The notes under the pieces: generated by a model
The model's input: the letters and a program-made list of their open reading frames with translations, nothing else
The model's database searches: none
What the model was told of the DNA's origin: nothing
Part shown: positions 17,340 through 25,821 of the stretch, piece by piece
Numbering within the stretch: position 1 is the first letter of the stretch
Layout of the letters: each line of letters starts with the position of its first letter
Translations under genes and position numbers: made by a program
Source of the DNA: Polynucleobacter victoriensis
GTDB taxonomy: Bacteria; Pseudomonadota; Gammaproteobacteria; Burkholderiales; Burkholderiaceae
DNA: 64,000 nt
Direction: 5' to 3'
Assembly (NCBI RefSeq): GCF_900187875.1
Contig: NZ_FYEX01000002.1
Coordinates: 329,654-393,653, forward strand

Positions 17340-17927
17340 GTGAAAAACACCGAACAATTCATCCCTCTACCGGCTGAGTACTTAAAGTCCTTACCAGCCC
17401 CCACGATTAAACGTCGCATAGCGCTCAATCTTTATGAGCTACTCGTACTGTTTGGTGTTTTAGCCTTGACGTTCTTAGTCCCTCACCTATTAATTGGCGT
17501 TTTACTAGAGGTCACCGCTCCGTCATCACTACTGATGGCACACATTTACCTAGTGCTGGCTTTTTACTTTTCTTGGTACTGGACCAGAACAGGGCAAACC
17601 TTAGCAATGCAAACATGGCGCATACAGTTAGTTAGCGAGGATGGAAAAATCTTGCAGCAATCACAAGCATTAATGCGTTATGCCATAGGCTCACTATGGT
17701 TAATACCTGCTGCGATTATGTTGTTCTTGGCGATTAGATTAGACCAATCCAGAAGCATGGGAACACATGTATCGATTATTTTCTTTTTTATGACTTTATT
17801 TTTCTGGCCATTGACGGCTCTTTTAGACAGAAAAAATCGCCAAGCACTACCTGATCGTTGGGCAAAGACTCGCTTGGTGCAATTACCCAGCTTGATTCCG
17901 CATCCAATCAGCAGTGGTAAAGAATGA
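17340..17927 (+). CDS. RDD family integral membrane protein
   Basis: A 195-residue protein with a GTG start 5 nt after the DUF3106 stop. It has the RDD features: Arg and Asp residues bordering the first helix (KRRIALNLYELLVLFGVLAL) and FSWYWTRTGQTLAMQTWRIQLVSEDG. About four hydrophobic segments are visible (residues 30-52, 64-80, 112-130, 138-160). Function unknown; some RDD proteins act in ion exchange. It ends the sigma/DUF3619/DUF3106 cluster. Its last 45 nt overlap the convergent haemoglobin gene. Confidence 0.82.
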   Translation: MKNTEQFIPLPAEYLKSLPAPTIKRRIALNLYELLVLFGVLALTFLVPHLLIGVLLEVTAPSSLLMAHIYLVLAFYFSWYWTRTGQTLAMQTWRIQLVSEDGKILQQSQALMRYAIGSLWLIPAAIMLFLAIRLDQSRSMGTHVSIIFFFMTLFFWPLTALLDRKNRQALPDRWAKTRLVQLPSLIPHPISSGKE

Positions 17928-18272
17928 TTGCATTAAGCGCTCAAACAAAAGTCCATTAACACCAGTCTCTTTAAGCGCTTGGCGCATACACTGCAACCAC
18001 TGATCTCTTTCTGATAAACCGATTGGAAATGGCAGATGTCTAGCTTTTAAGCGCGGATGACCATATTGCTGAACAAATAAATCTGGGCCACCCATCCAAC
18101 CACTTAAAAACATATAGAGCTTTTCTCTAGATGTACTCAAATCGGCAGGATGCATCACTCGAATACCTTGATAACTCTCTTCAAGGTCCATCAAGTCATA
18201 GAAACGATCGACTAACTCGCGTAATTTTTCAGCGCCGCCGATCAGTTCATAGGTAGTTTGTTGTGCTGACAT
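17883..18272 (-). CDS. Group II truncated haemoglobin
   Basis: A 129-residue haem protein of the TrHbO type, which bind oxygen or nitric oxide in the cytoplasm. Visible features: YELIGGAEKLRELVDRFYDLM at the N-terminus, LYMFLSGWMGGPDLFVQQYGHPRLKARHLPFPIG around the proximal-histidine F helix, and the group II tryptophan in RDQWLQCM. The 3' end overlaps the RDD gene by 45 nt on the opposite strand. No flavohaemoglobin reductase or NO regulator is nearby. Confidence 0.92.
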   Translation of the reverse strand: MSAQQTTYELIGGAEKLRELVDRFYDLMDLEESYQGIRVMHPADLSTSREKLYMFLSGWMGGPDLFVQQYGHPRLKARHLPFPIGLSERDQWLQCMRQALKETGVNGLLFERLMQSFFTTADWMRNQAG

Positions 18273-18314
18273 AGTTATGTAATTTAACTCAATTAATCAT
18301 CTGAATATAAATTT

Positions 18315-20831
18315 CTAAATTTGTCTTAACACTTCAATAGAAGATGTATTGGATATTTTTCTTTGCAACCATAAGCCACCAATACAACAAATCACCACTC
18401 CAAAAATTGCCCCATACAAGAAAACTACCCAAGGAATTGGAAAACTGATTTCAAAAACGAATTGAGCTAAACCCCAACCAACTGCGATAGCCCCACCTCC
18501 AGCCAGAGATCCTGAAATAAAGCCAATCACCATTAACTCTGTAAAAAATGATTTTTGAATTTGTCCCCGACCTGCCCCCAATGTTTTTAACAATGCAGCG
18601 TCTTTTAAACGTTCATCTTGTGTGGCGCCCAAAGCTGCAATCAACACCAATACACCTGCAGCAATCGTGAACACAAATAACAACTCAATTGCTGCAGACA
18701 GCCTGTCTAAAACATCCTGCACTTGATTTAATGCAGATTCAACATCCACCACCGTGATGTTCGGATACTTGGCTACTAACGCAATATCAATCGGCAATTG
18801 ATTATTTTGAGGAGGCGCTTGTCGATAGGCAGTAATCCAAGTTTGTGGCATCTCAGACATCAAGCTTGGAGGCAGAATCGCAAAGAAGTTGACTCGCATG
18901 CTACCCCAATCTAGCTGTCTCACCGAAGTAATTTTGGCCTGAATGGGCAGACCAGCAATATCAAAACTTAATTGATCACCCAACTTCAGTTGCAAGGTCT
19001 TAGCTATACCTGATTCAATGGATAACTCTGCTTGAGCGGTATTGCCATGCCAAGTTCCAGCCACTACTTTATTTTTTTCTGGCAATTCTGATGCATATGA
19101 CAAATTAAATTCTCGATCAACCAAGCGTTGCGCACGGCTATCCTGATAGTTTTGTGGCAATACCAGTTGCTTATTGATGTGCGTTAAGCGCCCACGAATC
19201 ATCGGGTACAAAGTTACCTTATCAACCCCAGAACTCAATAGATCTTTTTCTAATGCCGCTTTCTGATCGGGCTGAATATTGATTAAAAATCTATTAGGCG
19301 CATCAGGTGGCGAGCCACTCTTCCATGCATCGAGTAAATCCTGTCGCACTACTGCCAATAATAAGAGTGCCATGATGGCAATCGCCAAGGATGCGACTTG
19401 TAAACCAGTCAACATAGAACGGCGCGACAAAGATTGCCAGGCGAACCTTTGCACAACATCACGACCCAGTAAGGTGTGTTCAGCCAAGTTAGCGGCTAAC
19501 TTGACGATGAGCCAAGCAACGCCCACAAACAGAATCGCTGCTATTCCAAAACCACCCAAAGTTAAAGTTGCCAGCTTTAAATCTTTTGCTACTGACAACA
19601 ACAAACCAAAAAAGGTAGCCAAACCTAATAGCATGAGCAACCAAGCTGATGGCGCATTAACTATCACTTCTTTTCTAATCACTCGTAATGGAGATATTTG
19701 ACTGAGCGACAAAATTGGTGGCCAAACAAATCCTATCAACAAGATAATTGAAACCATCACAGACCAAATCAGCGGCCATATAGATGCTGGCGGCAAATCA
19801 GATACTAATAGGTCGCCTAAAAAATAAAGTAAAGCCTGATGACCCAACCAACCCAAAAATGCGCCGCTGACACCACCAATCAGACCAATCAATATGCTAG
19901 CTCTGCCATGCTCCCACAAAACTTGACGCCTACTTGCGCCCAAGCACTTCCATATGGCTGTAGCTTGAGCCTGTCTAGAGGTATAACGTTTAGCAGCTAG
20001 AGCAATCGCTACAGCAGCAACCATGGCTGTTAGCATCGCAACTAAAGATAGGAATTTCTCTGCGCGATCTAAAGTTGCTCGCATGAGAGGCTGACTGTTA
20101 TCTACCCCCTCAGACTTAATACCTCTTAATTGCTTGCTTTGAATTTCTTGATCAGCCCACGCAATAAAGTTAGCTACGTCGCGCTCATGACCAGAGACCA
20201 ACAATCGATACGTCACACGACTACCGAATCCAATCAACTGTGTTTTTGATAATTCGTCTTCGCGAATCATCACCCTCGGCGCAAAATTTAAAAACCCTGC
20301 ACCCTTATCTAACTCTTGAGTAATGATGGCTTCAAGCTTAAATTTTGCCCGTCCTAAAGTAAGCTCTTCACCAATTTTTATATTTAAGCTTGGCATCAAA
20401 GCTGAATCCACCCATACCGCACCGGGATTTGGAATGGATTGAGCTGCAACCCCTTTCAGATCAGCAAGGGTGTCACTTGTTTTGATCACACCCCTTAAAG
20501 GGTAGCCATCGCTGACAGCCTTCAAAGCCACCAACTTCGTTTGAGATTTAAAACTAGACATGGTCGGAAAGACAACAGTCTGCGCTGTTTTTAAGCCTCT
20601 TGATTGAGCATCTTTCTGAAACTGTTCAGGTATAGGTTGATCAGCCTGAACCATGACATCAGCGGCAATTAATTGCTTAGCATCTCTTTCAAAGGCGCGT
20701 TGCATGCGATCAGCAAGATAAGCCACGCTGCTCATAGAAGCCACTGAAATAATCAGCGCCCCCAGAAGCCACGCAAACTCAATAGATCGAAATGAACGAG
20801 GAATAGAAATCATTTTTAACGAATAAAACAT
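18315..20831 (-). CDS. FtsX-type ABC transporter permease (YbbP-like)
   Basis: A large permease of about 838 residues with an N-terminal helix (SIEFAWLLGALIISVASMSSVAYLADRMQRAFERDA), a periplasmic domain, and two FtsX modules each of about four helices (about residues 255-475 and 710-835). It resembles E. coli YbbP, which normally pairs with an ATPase (YbbA), but no ATPase gene is adjacent here. The start is uncertain: ATGs occur at 20831 and 20813, neither with a clear Shine-Dalgarno, and earlier codons lie inside the hairpin at 20832-20859. Substrate unknown; a role in lipoprotein or envelope maintenance is possible. Confidence 0.87.
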   Translation of the reverse strand: MFYSLKMISIPRSFRSIEFAWLLGALIISVASMSSVAYLADRMQRAFERDAKQLIAADVMVQADQPIPEQFQKDAQSRGLKTAQTVVFPTMSSFKSQTKLVALKAVSDGYPLRGVIKTSDTLADLKGVAAQSIPNPGAVWVDSALMPSLNIKIGEELTLGRAKFKLEAIITQELDKGAGFLNFAPRVMIREDELSKTQLIGFGSRVTYRLLVSGHERDVANFIAWADQEIQSKQLRGIKSEGVDNSQPLMRATLDRAEKFLSLVAMLTAMVAAVAIALAAKRYTSRQAQATAIWKCLGASRRQVLWEHGRASILIGLIGGVSGAFLGWLGHQALLYFLGDLLVSDLPPASIWPLIWSVMVSIILLIGFVWPPILSLSQISPLRVIRKEVIVNAPSAWLLMLLGLATFFGLLLSVAKDLKLATLTLGGFGIAAILFVGVAWLIVKLAANLAEHTLLGRDVVQRFAWQSLSRRSMLTGLQVASLAIAIMALLLLAVVRQDLLDAWKSGSPPDAPNRFLINIQPDQKAALEKDLLSSGVDKVTLYPMIRGRLTHINKQLVLPQNYQDSRAQRLVDREFNLSYASELPEKNKVVAGTWHGNTAQAELSIESGIAKTLQLKLGDQLSFDIAGLPIQAKITSVRQLDWGSMRVNFFAILPPSLMSEMPQTWITAYRQAPPQNNQLPIDIALVAKYPNITVVDVESALNQVQDVLDRLSAAIELLFVFTIAAGVLVLIAALGATQDERLKDAALLKTLGAGRGQIQKSFFTELMVIGFISGSLAGGGAIAVGWGLAQFVFEISFPIPWVVFLYGAIFGVVICCIGGLWLQRKISNTSSIEVLRQI

Positions 20832-20859
20832 AAAGGCCATCAATTCAGTGATGGCCTTT
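20832..20859 (-). terminator. Hairpin between Bug-protein gene and permease
   Basis: A perfect 11-bp stem AAAGGCCATCA (20832-20842) / TGATGGCCTTT (20849-20859) with a 6-nt loop. On the minus strand it is followed by ATGTTTTATT, moderately T-rich. It probably ends the upstream Bug-protein transcript and lies directly against the permease start. Confidence 0.6.
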
Positions 20860-20928
20860 GATGAATTGCTATCAATCAGTGTATCTGATTAGCATCGAGT
20901 TTGCAGACGTCATAAACGCCTGTCGTCT

Positions 20929-21900
20929 TTAGTTGAGATTTAGGTTTTGCTTAGCTACAACATCCTTGTAAATCTCATACTCTGCCTTGATTTCTGCCGC
21001 AAATTGATCGGGTGTATTACCAACGATCAAAGAACCCGTATCTTCAATACGCTTTCTAACAGCAGGGTCTTGCAAGACTTTTTGAACCCCAGCATGAATT
21101 TTATCGATGGCTTCTTTTGACATACCTGCAGGGCCTAGCAAACCATAGTAAGCCATGCGATTAACAGGAGCCAAACCTACTTCTGCAAAAGTTGGCACAT
21201 TGGGCAAAACTGCCAAACGCTTAGACGATGCAACCACAATAGGCACTAAACGACCATCTTTGATAAATGGCAAAGCTGAAGGCAAGTTATCAAAAATCAT
21301 TGGCACCTGCCCAGCAACTGTATCGACCAAGGCTGGACCGGCACCTCGATAAGGAATGTGCACAAGGAATGCACCAGTCAAACTTTTAAATAATTCAGTT
21401 TGCAAGTGGCCAATACCACCCGTACCAGAACTGGAATAAGAATACTTACCCGGATTTCTTTTAATCAAATCTATAAAAGATTTGTAATCTTTAGCAGGAA
21501 AATTAGCAGTTACAGCAATCACATTCGGTGTTGCTGCAATATTAGTAATCGCTTGAAAATCTTTGATTGGATCGTAGCCAATTTTTTTATTAATAGCAGG
21601 ATTCGATGCAGTAGTTGAAACTGTTGCCATGCCAATCACGTGACCATCTTTAGAGCCTCTTACCACCTCTAAGGCGCCAATGGATCCACCGCCACCTGCC
21701 TTATTCTCAACAATCACTGATTGACCTAAAATTTTTGTCAAAGGCTCAGCAATCGCGCGAGCAATAATGTCAGTACTACCACCCGGCGCAAAGGGCACCA
21801 CCAATCTTATGGGCTTACTAGGAAAACCTTCTGCACGTACTTGACCAAAGCTTAGTAATGCACCAGCTAGGATCATGCCCAATAAGCGAACAGGTTTCAT
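20929..21900 (-). CDS. Bug family tripartite tricarboxylate transporter binding protein
   Basis: A 323-residue periplasmic solute-binding protein with a Sec signal peptide (about residues 1-23, cut near VRAEG). The Bug signature FPSKPIRLVVPFAPGGSTDIIARAIAEPL and IVENKAGGGGSIGA are present. ATG 21900 has GGAG 5 nt upstream; in-frame codons further upstream give no signal-like N-terminus. No TctA or TctB membrane components lie nearby, as is common for the expanded Bug families of Burkholderiales. The ligand is unknown. Confidence 0.92.
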   Translation of the reverse strand: MKPVRLLGMILAGALLSFGQVRAEGFPSKPIRLVVPFAPGGSTDIIARAIAEPLTKILGQSVIVENKAGGGGSIGALEVVRGSKDGHVIGMATVSTTASNPAINKKIGYDPIKDFQAITNIAATPNVIAVTANFPAKDYKSFIDLIKRNPGKYSYSSSGTGGIGHLQTELFKSLTGAFLVHIPYRGAGPALVDTVAGQVPMIFDNLPSALPFIKDGRLVPIVVASSKRLAVLPNVPTFAEVGLAPVNRMAYYGLLGPAGMSKEAIDKIHAGVQKVLQDPAVRKRIEDTGSLIVGNTPDQFAAEIKAEYEIYKDVVAKQNLNLN

Positions 21901-21990
21901 AAAAACTCCATATTTAATCTTGTCATTCCATTTGAACACACAAGCTTTATTAAAGCCTTATCAAAGACTTACACGAATTTCGCTTGAATG

Positions 21991-22020
21991 AAAAAGGGCC
22001 TAGTTATAAACTAGGCCCTT
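21991..22020 (-). terminator. Terminator after tRNA-Arg
   Basis: A perfect 12-bp stem AAGGGCCTAGTT (21994-22005) / AACTAGGCCCTT (22009-22020) with a 3-nt loop, followed on the minus strand by a run of Ts. It lies 5 nt after the tRNA-Arg 3' end. Confidence 0.88.
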
Positions 22021-22025
22021 CTATT

Positions 22026-22102
22026 TGGTGCGGCTGGCAGGAATTGAACCCACGACCCCTTGGTTCGTAGCCAAGTACTCTATCCAACTGAGCTACAGCC
22101 GC
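22026..22102 (-). tRNA. tRNA-Arg (anticodon ACG)
   Basis: On the minus strand the acceptor stem GCGGCTG pairs with CAGCCGC, the D-arm is GCTCAGTTGGATAGAGT, the anticodon stem-loop is CTTGG-CTACGAA-CCAAG (anticodon ACG, read as ICG after deamination), and the T-arm contains GTTCAATTC. CCA is encoded (22026-22028). The gene lies only 20 nt from the divergent greB start. Confidence 0.96.
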
Positions 22103-22122
22103 ATTAAGACCGATATTATGCC

Positions 22123-22608
22123 ATGGAAATTAAAAACTACATAACTCCTGCAGGACACCAACGAATGAAGGATGAACTTCTACACCTTTTGGATGTAGAG
22201 AGACCGGAGGTAGTGAAAGTTGTATCTTGGGCAGCTTCTAACGGTGACCGCTCCGAAAATGGTGATTATCAATACGGTAAAAAGCGTCTTAGAGAAATTG
22301 ATCGTCGCATTTATTTCCTCACTAAACGCCTAGAAGATGCTTTGGTTGTAGATCCTGAGAGCCGCGAGGCAACAGATCAAATTTTCTTTGGCGCCACAGT
22401 TTGCTATGCAACTGAAGACGGCGAAGAAACCACCATTGCCATCGTCGGCGTTGATGAAGTGGATATGGAAAAAAACTATGTCAGCTGGATTTCGCCAATT
22501 GCCAAGGCTTTGATTAAAGCCAGAGAAGGTGACACCGTGAAGTTGCAGACCCCAACAGGTCCCAAAGAATTAGAAATACTCAGTGTTACTTACCAAAAAC
22601 TCGAGTAA
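22123..22608 (+). CDS. greB: Transcription elongation factor GreB
   Basis: Stimulates RNA cleavage by backtracked RNA polymerase. The 161-residue protein has the coiled-coil domain (about residues 1-75, with VSWAASNGDRSENGDYQYGKKRLREIDRRI) and the C-terminal FKBP-like domain (WISPIAKALIKAREGDTVKLQTP). The GDRSENGDYQY tip carries the acidic residues needed for cleavage. The N-terminus MEIKNYITPAGHQR matches the family, yet the ATG has no Shine-Dalgarno and is only 20 nt from tRNA-Arg. The last 23 nt overlap spoT, which is convergent. Confidence 0.95.
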   Translation: MEIKNYITPAGHQRMKDELLHLLDVERPEVVKVVSWAASNGDRSENGDYQYGKKRLREIDRRIYFLTKRLEDALVVDPESREATDQIFFGATVCYATEDGEETTIAIVGVDEVDMEKNYVSWISPIAKALIKAREGDTVKLQTPTGPKELEILSVTYQKLE

Positions 22609-24865
22609 TTCTTAAAACGTCTTGATTTTGTCTTAAGCGGCGCATTACTTTAGATAAGTGGTAGCGCCCTTCTACTTGCAGAACAAATCGAATCGATACA
22701 GCTGATTCGGTGAAACGATCATCCATCGCTACGTGAGCAATATTGGCATCAGCCGAGGTCAATGTACCAGCAATCTTAGCTAGAACCCCTTTACCGTTCT
22801 TCACATCCACACGGATAGCCACATCAAAACTTCTCTTAGTTTCTTCAGCCCAAATCACATCTACCCAGTGATCTGGATCGCGGTGATGTAAGCGCTGCGC
22901 TTGTTTACAGTCATGTCGATGTATTTGTAAACCTTCGCCCTTACCCAGGTAACCCAAGATCGCATCACCTGGAATTGCGTAACAACAAGATGGGAAGGTG
23001 ACAGATTCGCCACCAGCGCCATCAATCATGATGGATTGACGTTGAATTGGTAAATCTTCAACCGGTGGCTCCCAATCCTCAGAGTCCAAACGCATCTGCT
23101 CCGCATGCCCTTTGGTGTCTTGCAAAATAAATTCAATCCGCTTAGCAATCACTGCTGGCACACGATGCCCCATAGCAATGTCAGCAGATAATTCTTCACG
23201 CCCCTTGGCGCCCGTCCAATGCAACAACTTTTCCCAAACTTCATCAGTAACCAAGGCAGGATCGCCACCTTGCTGACGCAACGCTTGAGACAACAAACGT
23301 TCACCCAACTGAATCGCCTCTGAATACCTTCTGGTCTTCAAGTAATGACGAATCGCTGCTCTTGCTTTACCAGTCTTAACAAAGGTAAGCCAGACAGGAT
23401 TAGGTTGAGAATTTGGCGAAGAACTAATTTCTACAATGTCACCATTTTTTAATTCTGTTCTCAACGGCAACTGCACACCATTTACTTTTGCAGCCATGCA
23501 CTCGTTACCTAGATCGCTATGTACGGCGTAGGCAAAATCAAGCGCAGTCGCGCCCCGAGGCAAAGCCCTAATCTGACCCTTGGGTGTAAAGACATAAACA
23601 GCATCTGGGAACAAGTCAATCTTGACGTGCTCTAAGAATTCTTGAGAGTCGCCACTGTTATCTTGAATATCAACCAAAGATTGCAGCCACTGGTGGGCTC
23701 TGACTTGCATTTCTGTTAAGTCACTCTCACCATCTTTATATGCCCAGTGAGCAGCCACACCCTCTTCTGCCACTTTATGCATATCTTGAGTACGAATCTG
23801 AAACTCCACTGGCATACCAAACGGGCCGACCAATGTTGTATGCAAAGATTGATAACCATTTAACTTCGGAATAGCTATGTAGTCTTTGAACTTACCTGGC
23901 ATCGGCTTATACAAAGCATGCAAAATACCTAAAGTGCGATAACACTCATCAATGGTTTTCACCGTTACTCGAAAACCATAGACATCTAAGACCTGAGAAA
24001 AACTTAAATGCTTTTGACGCATCTTCATATAGATGCTGTAAAGCGTTTTTTCTCTACCGCGTAAATCAGCTTCTAACGCAGCCTTACTGATTGACATGCG
24101 TGCCGCATCTAATATCTTTGCGACCATTTCTTTTCTGTTGCCCCTAGCTTTCTTGATAGCTTTATCAAGAGTGGCATATCTGAACGGAGAAGAATGCTTA
24201 AAACTTAAATCTTGAAGCTCTCTGTAAACCAAGTTAAGGCCCAAACGATGGGCAATGGGTGCATATATCTCATTGGTCTCAAGTGCTACGCGCTTACGCT
24301 TGGCTGCAGCCATAGCATCTAATGTGCGCATATTGTGTAAACGATCGGCTAACTTCACCAAGATCACACGAACGTCTCTGGCCATAGCCATGAACATTTT
24401 TCTAAAGCTTTCAGCCTGCGCCTCAGCATGACTTTGGAACTCTAACTTGTCGAGTTTGGTTAAACCTTCCACCAAATCAGCTACTTTGCCGCCAAACACC
24501 TCGACCAACTCTTGATGAGTACTGCCAGTATCTTCAATCACATCATGCAAAAGCGCTGCCATGATTGAAGGCGCATCAAGGCGCCAACTCGCACATAACT
24601 CCGCAACTGCCAGCGGATGGGTAATGTAAGGTTCGCCACTTTGACGATACTGACCCAAATGAGCTGAGTCAGCGTACTGAAACGCTTTTTTAATTAAAGC
24701 AATTTCTTCGGGCTTTAAATGGGCAATCTTTTCAGTAAGACCCGCAATCGATATGACTTGGGCTTTAGGGGGATTTGCCGGCTGGGACGTGGGCCCGAAT
24801 AAGTGCCGGCTAGACTGCTCCAGGATGGCGGCTAGGATGCCTTGTGCATCTGAGTTAGGCGCCAC
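22586..24865 (-). CDS. spoT: Bifunctional (p)ppGpp synthetase/hydrolase
   Basis: Makes and degrades the stringent-response alarmone. The 759-residue protein has an HD hydrolase domain with an intact metal site (ITHPLAVAEL... ALLHDVIEDT, about residues 60-130), the synthetase domain (YGFRVTVKTIDECYRTLGILH and NGYQSLHTTLVGP), a TGS domain (VYVFTPKGQIRALPRGATALDFAYAVHS) and a C-terminal ACT domain. The intact HD motif separates it from RelA. The start is GTG at 24865, with GAGG 7 nt upstream and 11 nt after rpoZ. The rpoZ-spoT order is typical. Confidence 0.96.
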   Translation of the reverse strand: MAPNSDAQGILAAILEQSSRHLFGPTSQPANPPKAQVISIAGLTEKIAHLKPEEIALIKKAFQYADSAHLGQYRQSGEPYITHPLAVAELCASWRLDAPSIMAALLHDVIEDTGSTHQELVEVFGGKVADLVEGLTKLDKLEFQSHAEAQAESFRKMFMAMARDVRVILVKLADRLHNMRTLDAMAAAKRKRVALETNEIYAPIAHRLGLNLVYRELQDLSFKHSSPFRYATLDKAIKKARGNRKEMVAKILDAARMSISKAALEADLRGREKTLYSIYMKMRQKHLSFSQVLDVYGFRVTVKTIDECYRTLGILHALYKPMPGKFKDYIAIPKLNGYQSLHTTLVGPFGMPVEFQIRTQDMHKVAEEGVAAHWAYKDGESDLTEMQVRAHQWLQSLVDIQDNSGDSQEFLEHVKIDLFPDAVYVFTPKGQIRALPRGATALDFAYAVHSDLGNECMAAKVNGVQLPLRTELKNGDIVEISSSPNSQPNPVWLTFVKTGKARAAIRHYLKTRRYSEAIQLGERLLSQALRQQGGDPALVTDEVWEKLLHWTGAKGREELSADIAMGHRVPAVIAKRIEFILQDTKGHAEQMRLDSEDWEPPVEDLPIQRQSIMIDGAGGESVTFPSCCYAIPGDAILGYLGKGEGLQIHRHDCKQAQRLHHRDPDHWVDVIWAEETKRSFDVAIRVDVKNGKGVLAKIAGTLTSADANIAHVAMDDRFTESAVSIRFVLQVEGRYHLSKVMRRLRQNQDVLRITRVFGK

Positions 24866-24876
24866 CTGATCACCTC

Positions 24877-25080
24877 TTATAGAGGTACTTTAACCAACAT
24901 ATCTCGATCTGTAACGCCAGCTGCCACTTCGCGCAAAGCAATCACGGTTGGCTTGTCTTTAGCGTTCACTCGTGGGGCATGACCCTGCGCTAACTGACGT
25001 GCGCGATAAGTAGCCGCCAACACCAATTCAAATCGATTAGGAATTGTTTTTAAGCAATCTTCAACAGTAATACGTGCCAT
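24877..25080 (-). CDS. rpoZ: RNA polymerase omega subunit
   Basis: The 67-residue omega subunit assists assembly of the beta-prime subunit and, with it, forms a ppGpp site in proteobacteria. The N-terminus MARITVEDCLKTIPNRFELVLAATYRARQL is the family signature. It sits between gmk and spoT, linking ppGpp metabolism with its target in one transcription unit. Confidence 0.96.
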   Translation of the reverse strand: MARITVEDCLKTIPNRFELVLAATYRARQLAQGHAPRVNAKDKPTVIALREVAAGVTDRDMLVKVPL

Positions 25081-25147
25081 GTGTTTAACTCAAAAAGTAC
25101 TAGGAATACCTAAAGGATAACGCACTTGTGAAAAAGTGGCAGAAAGT

Positions 25148-25780
25148 TCAGTTTGCGCCACCAATTGCACCGAGCTCTTTTGCTAGTTGATGTTGTCTAG
25201 CCAACTGAGGTCCAGTACGCAAACGACTAGCTAAAACAACTTGATTTAAGTCGCTCAAAGCCTGCTCAAAATTATCATTCACGACCAAATAATTGGCCTC
25301 TGCCACATGAGCTAACTCATCTTTTGCTGCGGCTACGCGCTTTTGAATCGTTGCCTCATCATCTTGAGCTCTCTTGCGCAAACGATCCTCTAATGTCTGT
25401 ATCGATGGCGGCAAGATAAAAATCCAAATGGCCTGCGGAATGAGTTGTTGTACTTGTCTAGCTCCTTGCCAGTCAATTTCCAAAATGACATCTTTGCCAT
25501 TTTTCATTTGAGACTCAATCCAAGACTTAGAGGTGCCGTAATAATTGCCATGGACATTGGCCCACTCTAAAAAATCACCTGCGTCTTTACGCTTTAAAAA
25601 TTCTTGTTCAGTTAAGAAGTTGTACTCACGACCATTGACCTCACCAGGACGTGGTGCGCGTGTTGTAAAAGATACCGATAAACCAATATCAGGGTCTTTT
25701 TCTAAGAGAGCATTCACCAAAGAGGATTTACCTGCCCCTGAAGGTGCCACCACCATCAACATGCTTCCGGTATATGCCAT
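25148..25780 (-). CDS. gmk: Guanylate kinase
   Basis: Phosphorylates GMP to GDP. The 210-residue protein starts with the P-loop VVAPSGAGKSSLVNALL (about residues 10-26) and contains the GMP-binding SFTTRAPRPGEVNGREYNFL and the DVILEIDWQGARQV strand. GGGGAG precedes the ATG. It is part of the yicC-gmk-rpoZ-spoT series on the minus strand. Confidence 0.97.
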   Translation of the reverse strand: MAYTGSMLMVVAPSGAGKSSLVNALLEKDPDIGLSVSFTTRAPRPGEVNGREYNFLTEQEFLKRKDAGDFLEWANVHGNYYGTSKSWIESQMKNGKDVILEIDWQGARQVQQLIPQAIWIFILPPSIQTLEDRLRKRAQDDEATIQKRVAAAKDELAHVAEANYLVVNDNFEQALSDLNQVVLASRLRTGPQLARQHQLAKELGAIGGAN

Positions 25781-25821
25781 GAACTACTCCCCTAAACCAC
25801 CTAAACTACTTAAATTGAAAT

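Noticed and set aside
22111..22123. greB as a seventh leaderless gene
   Set aside because: The TATTAT hexamer is only 3 nt from the ATG, so a start site would fall inside the coding sequence.
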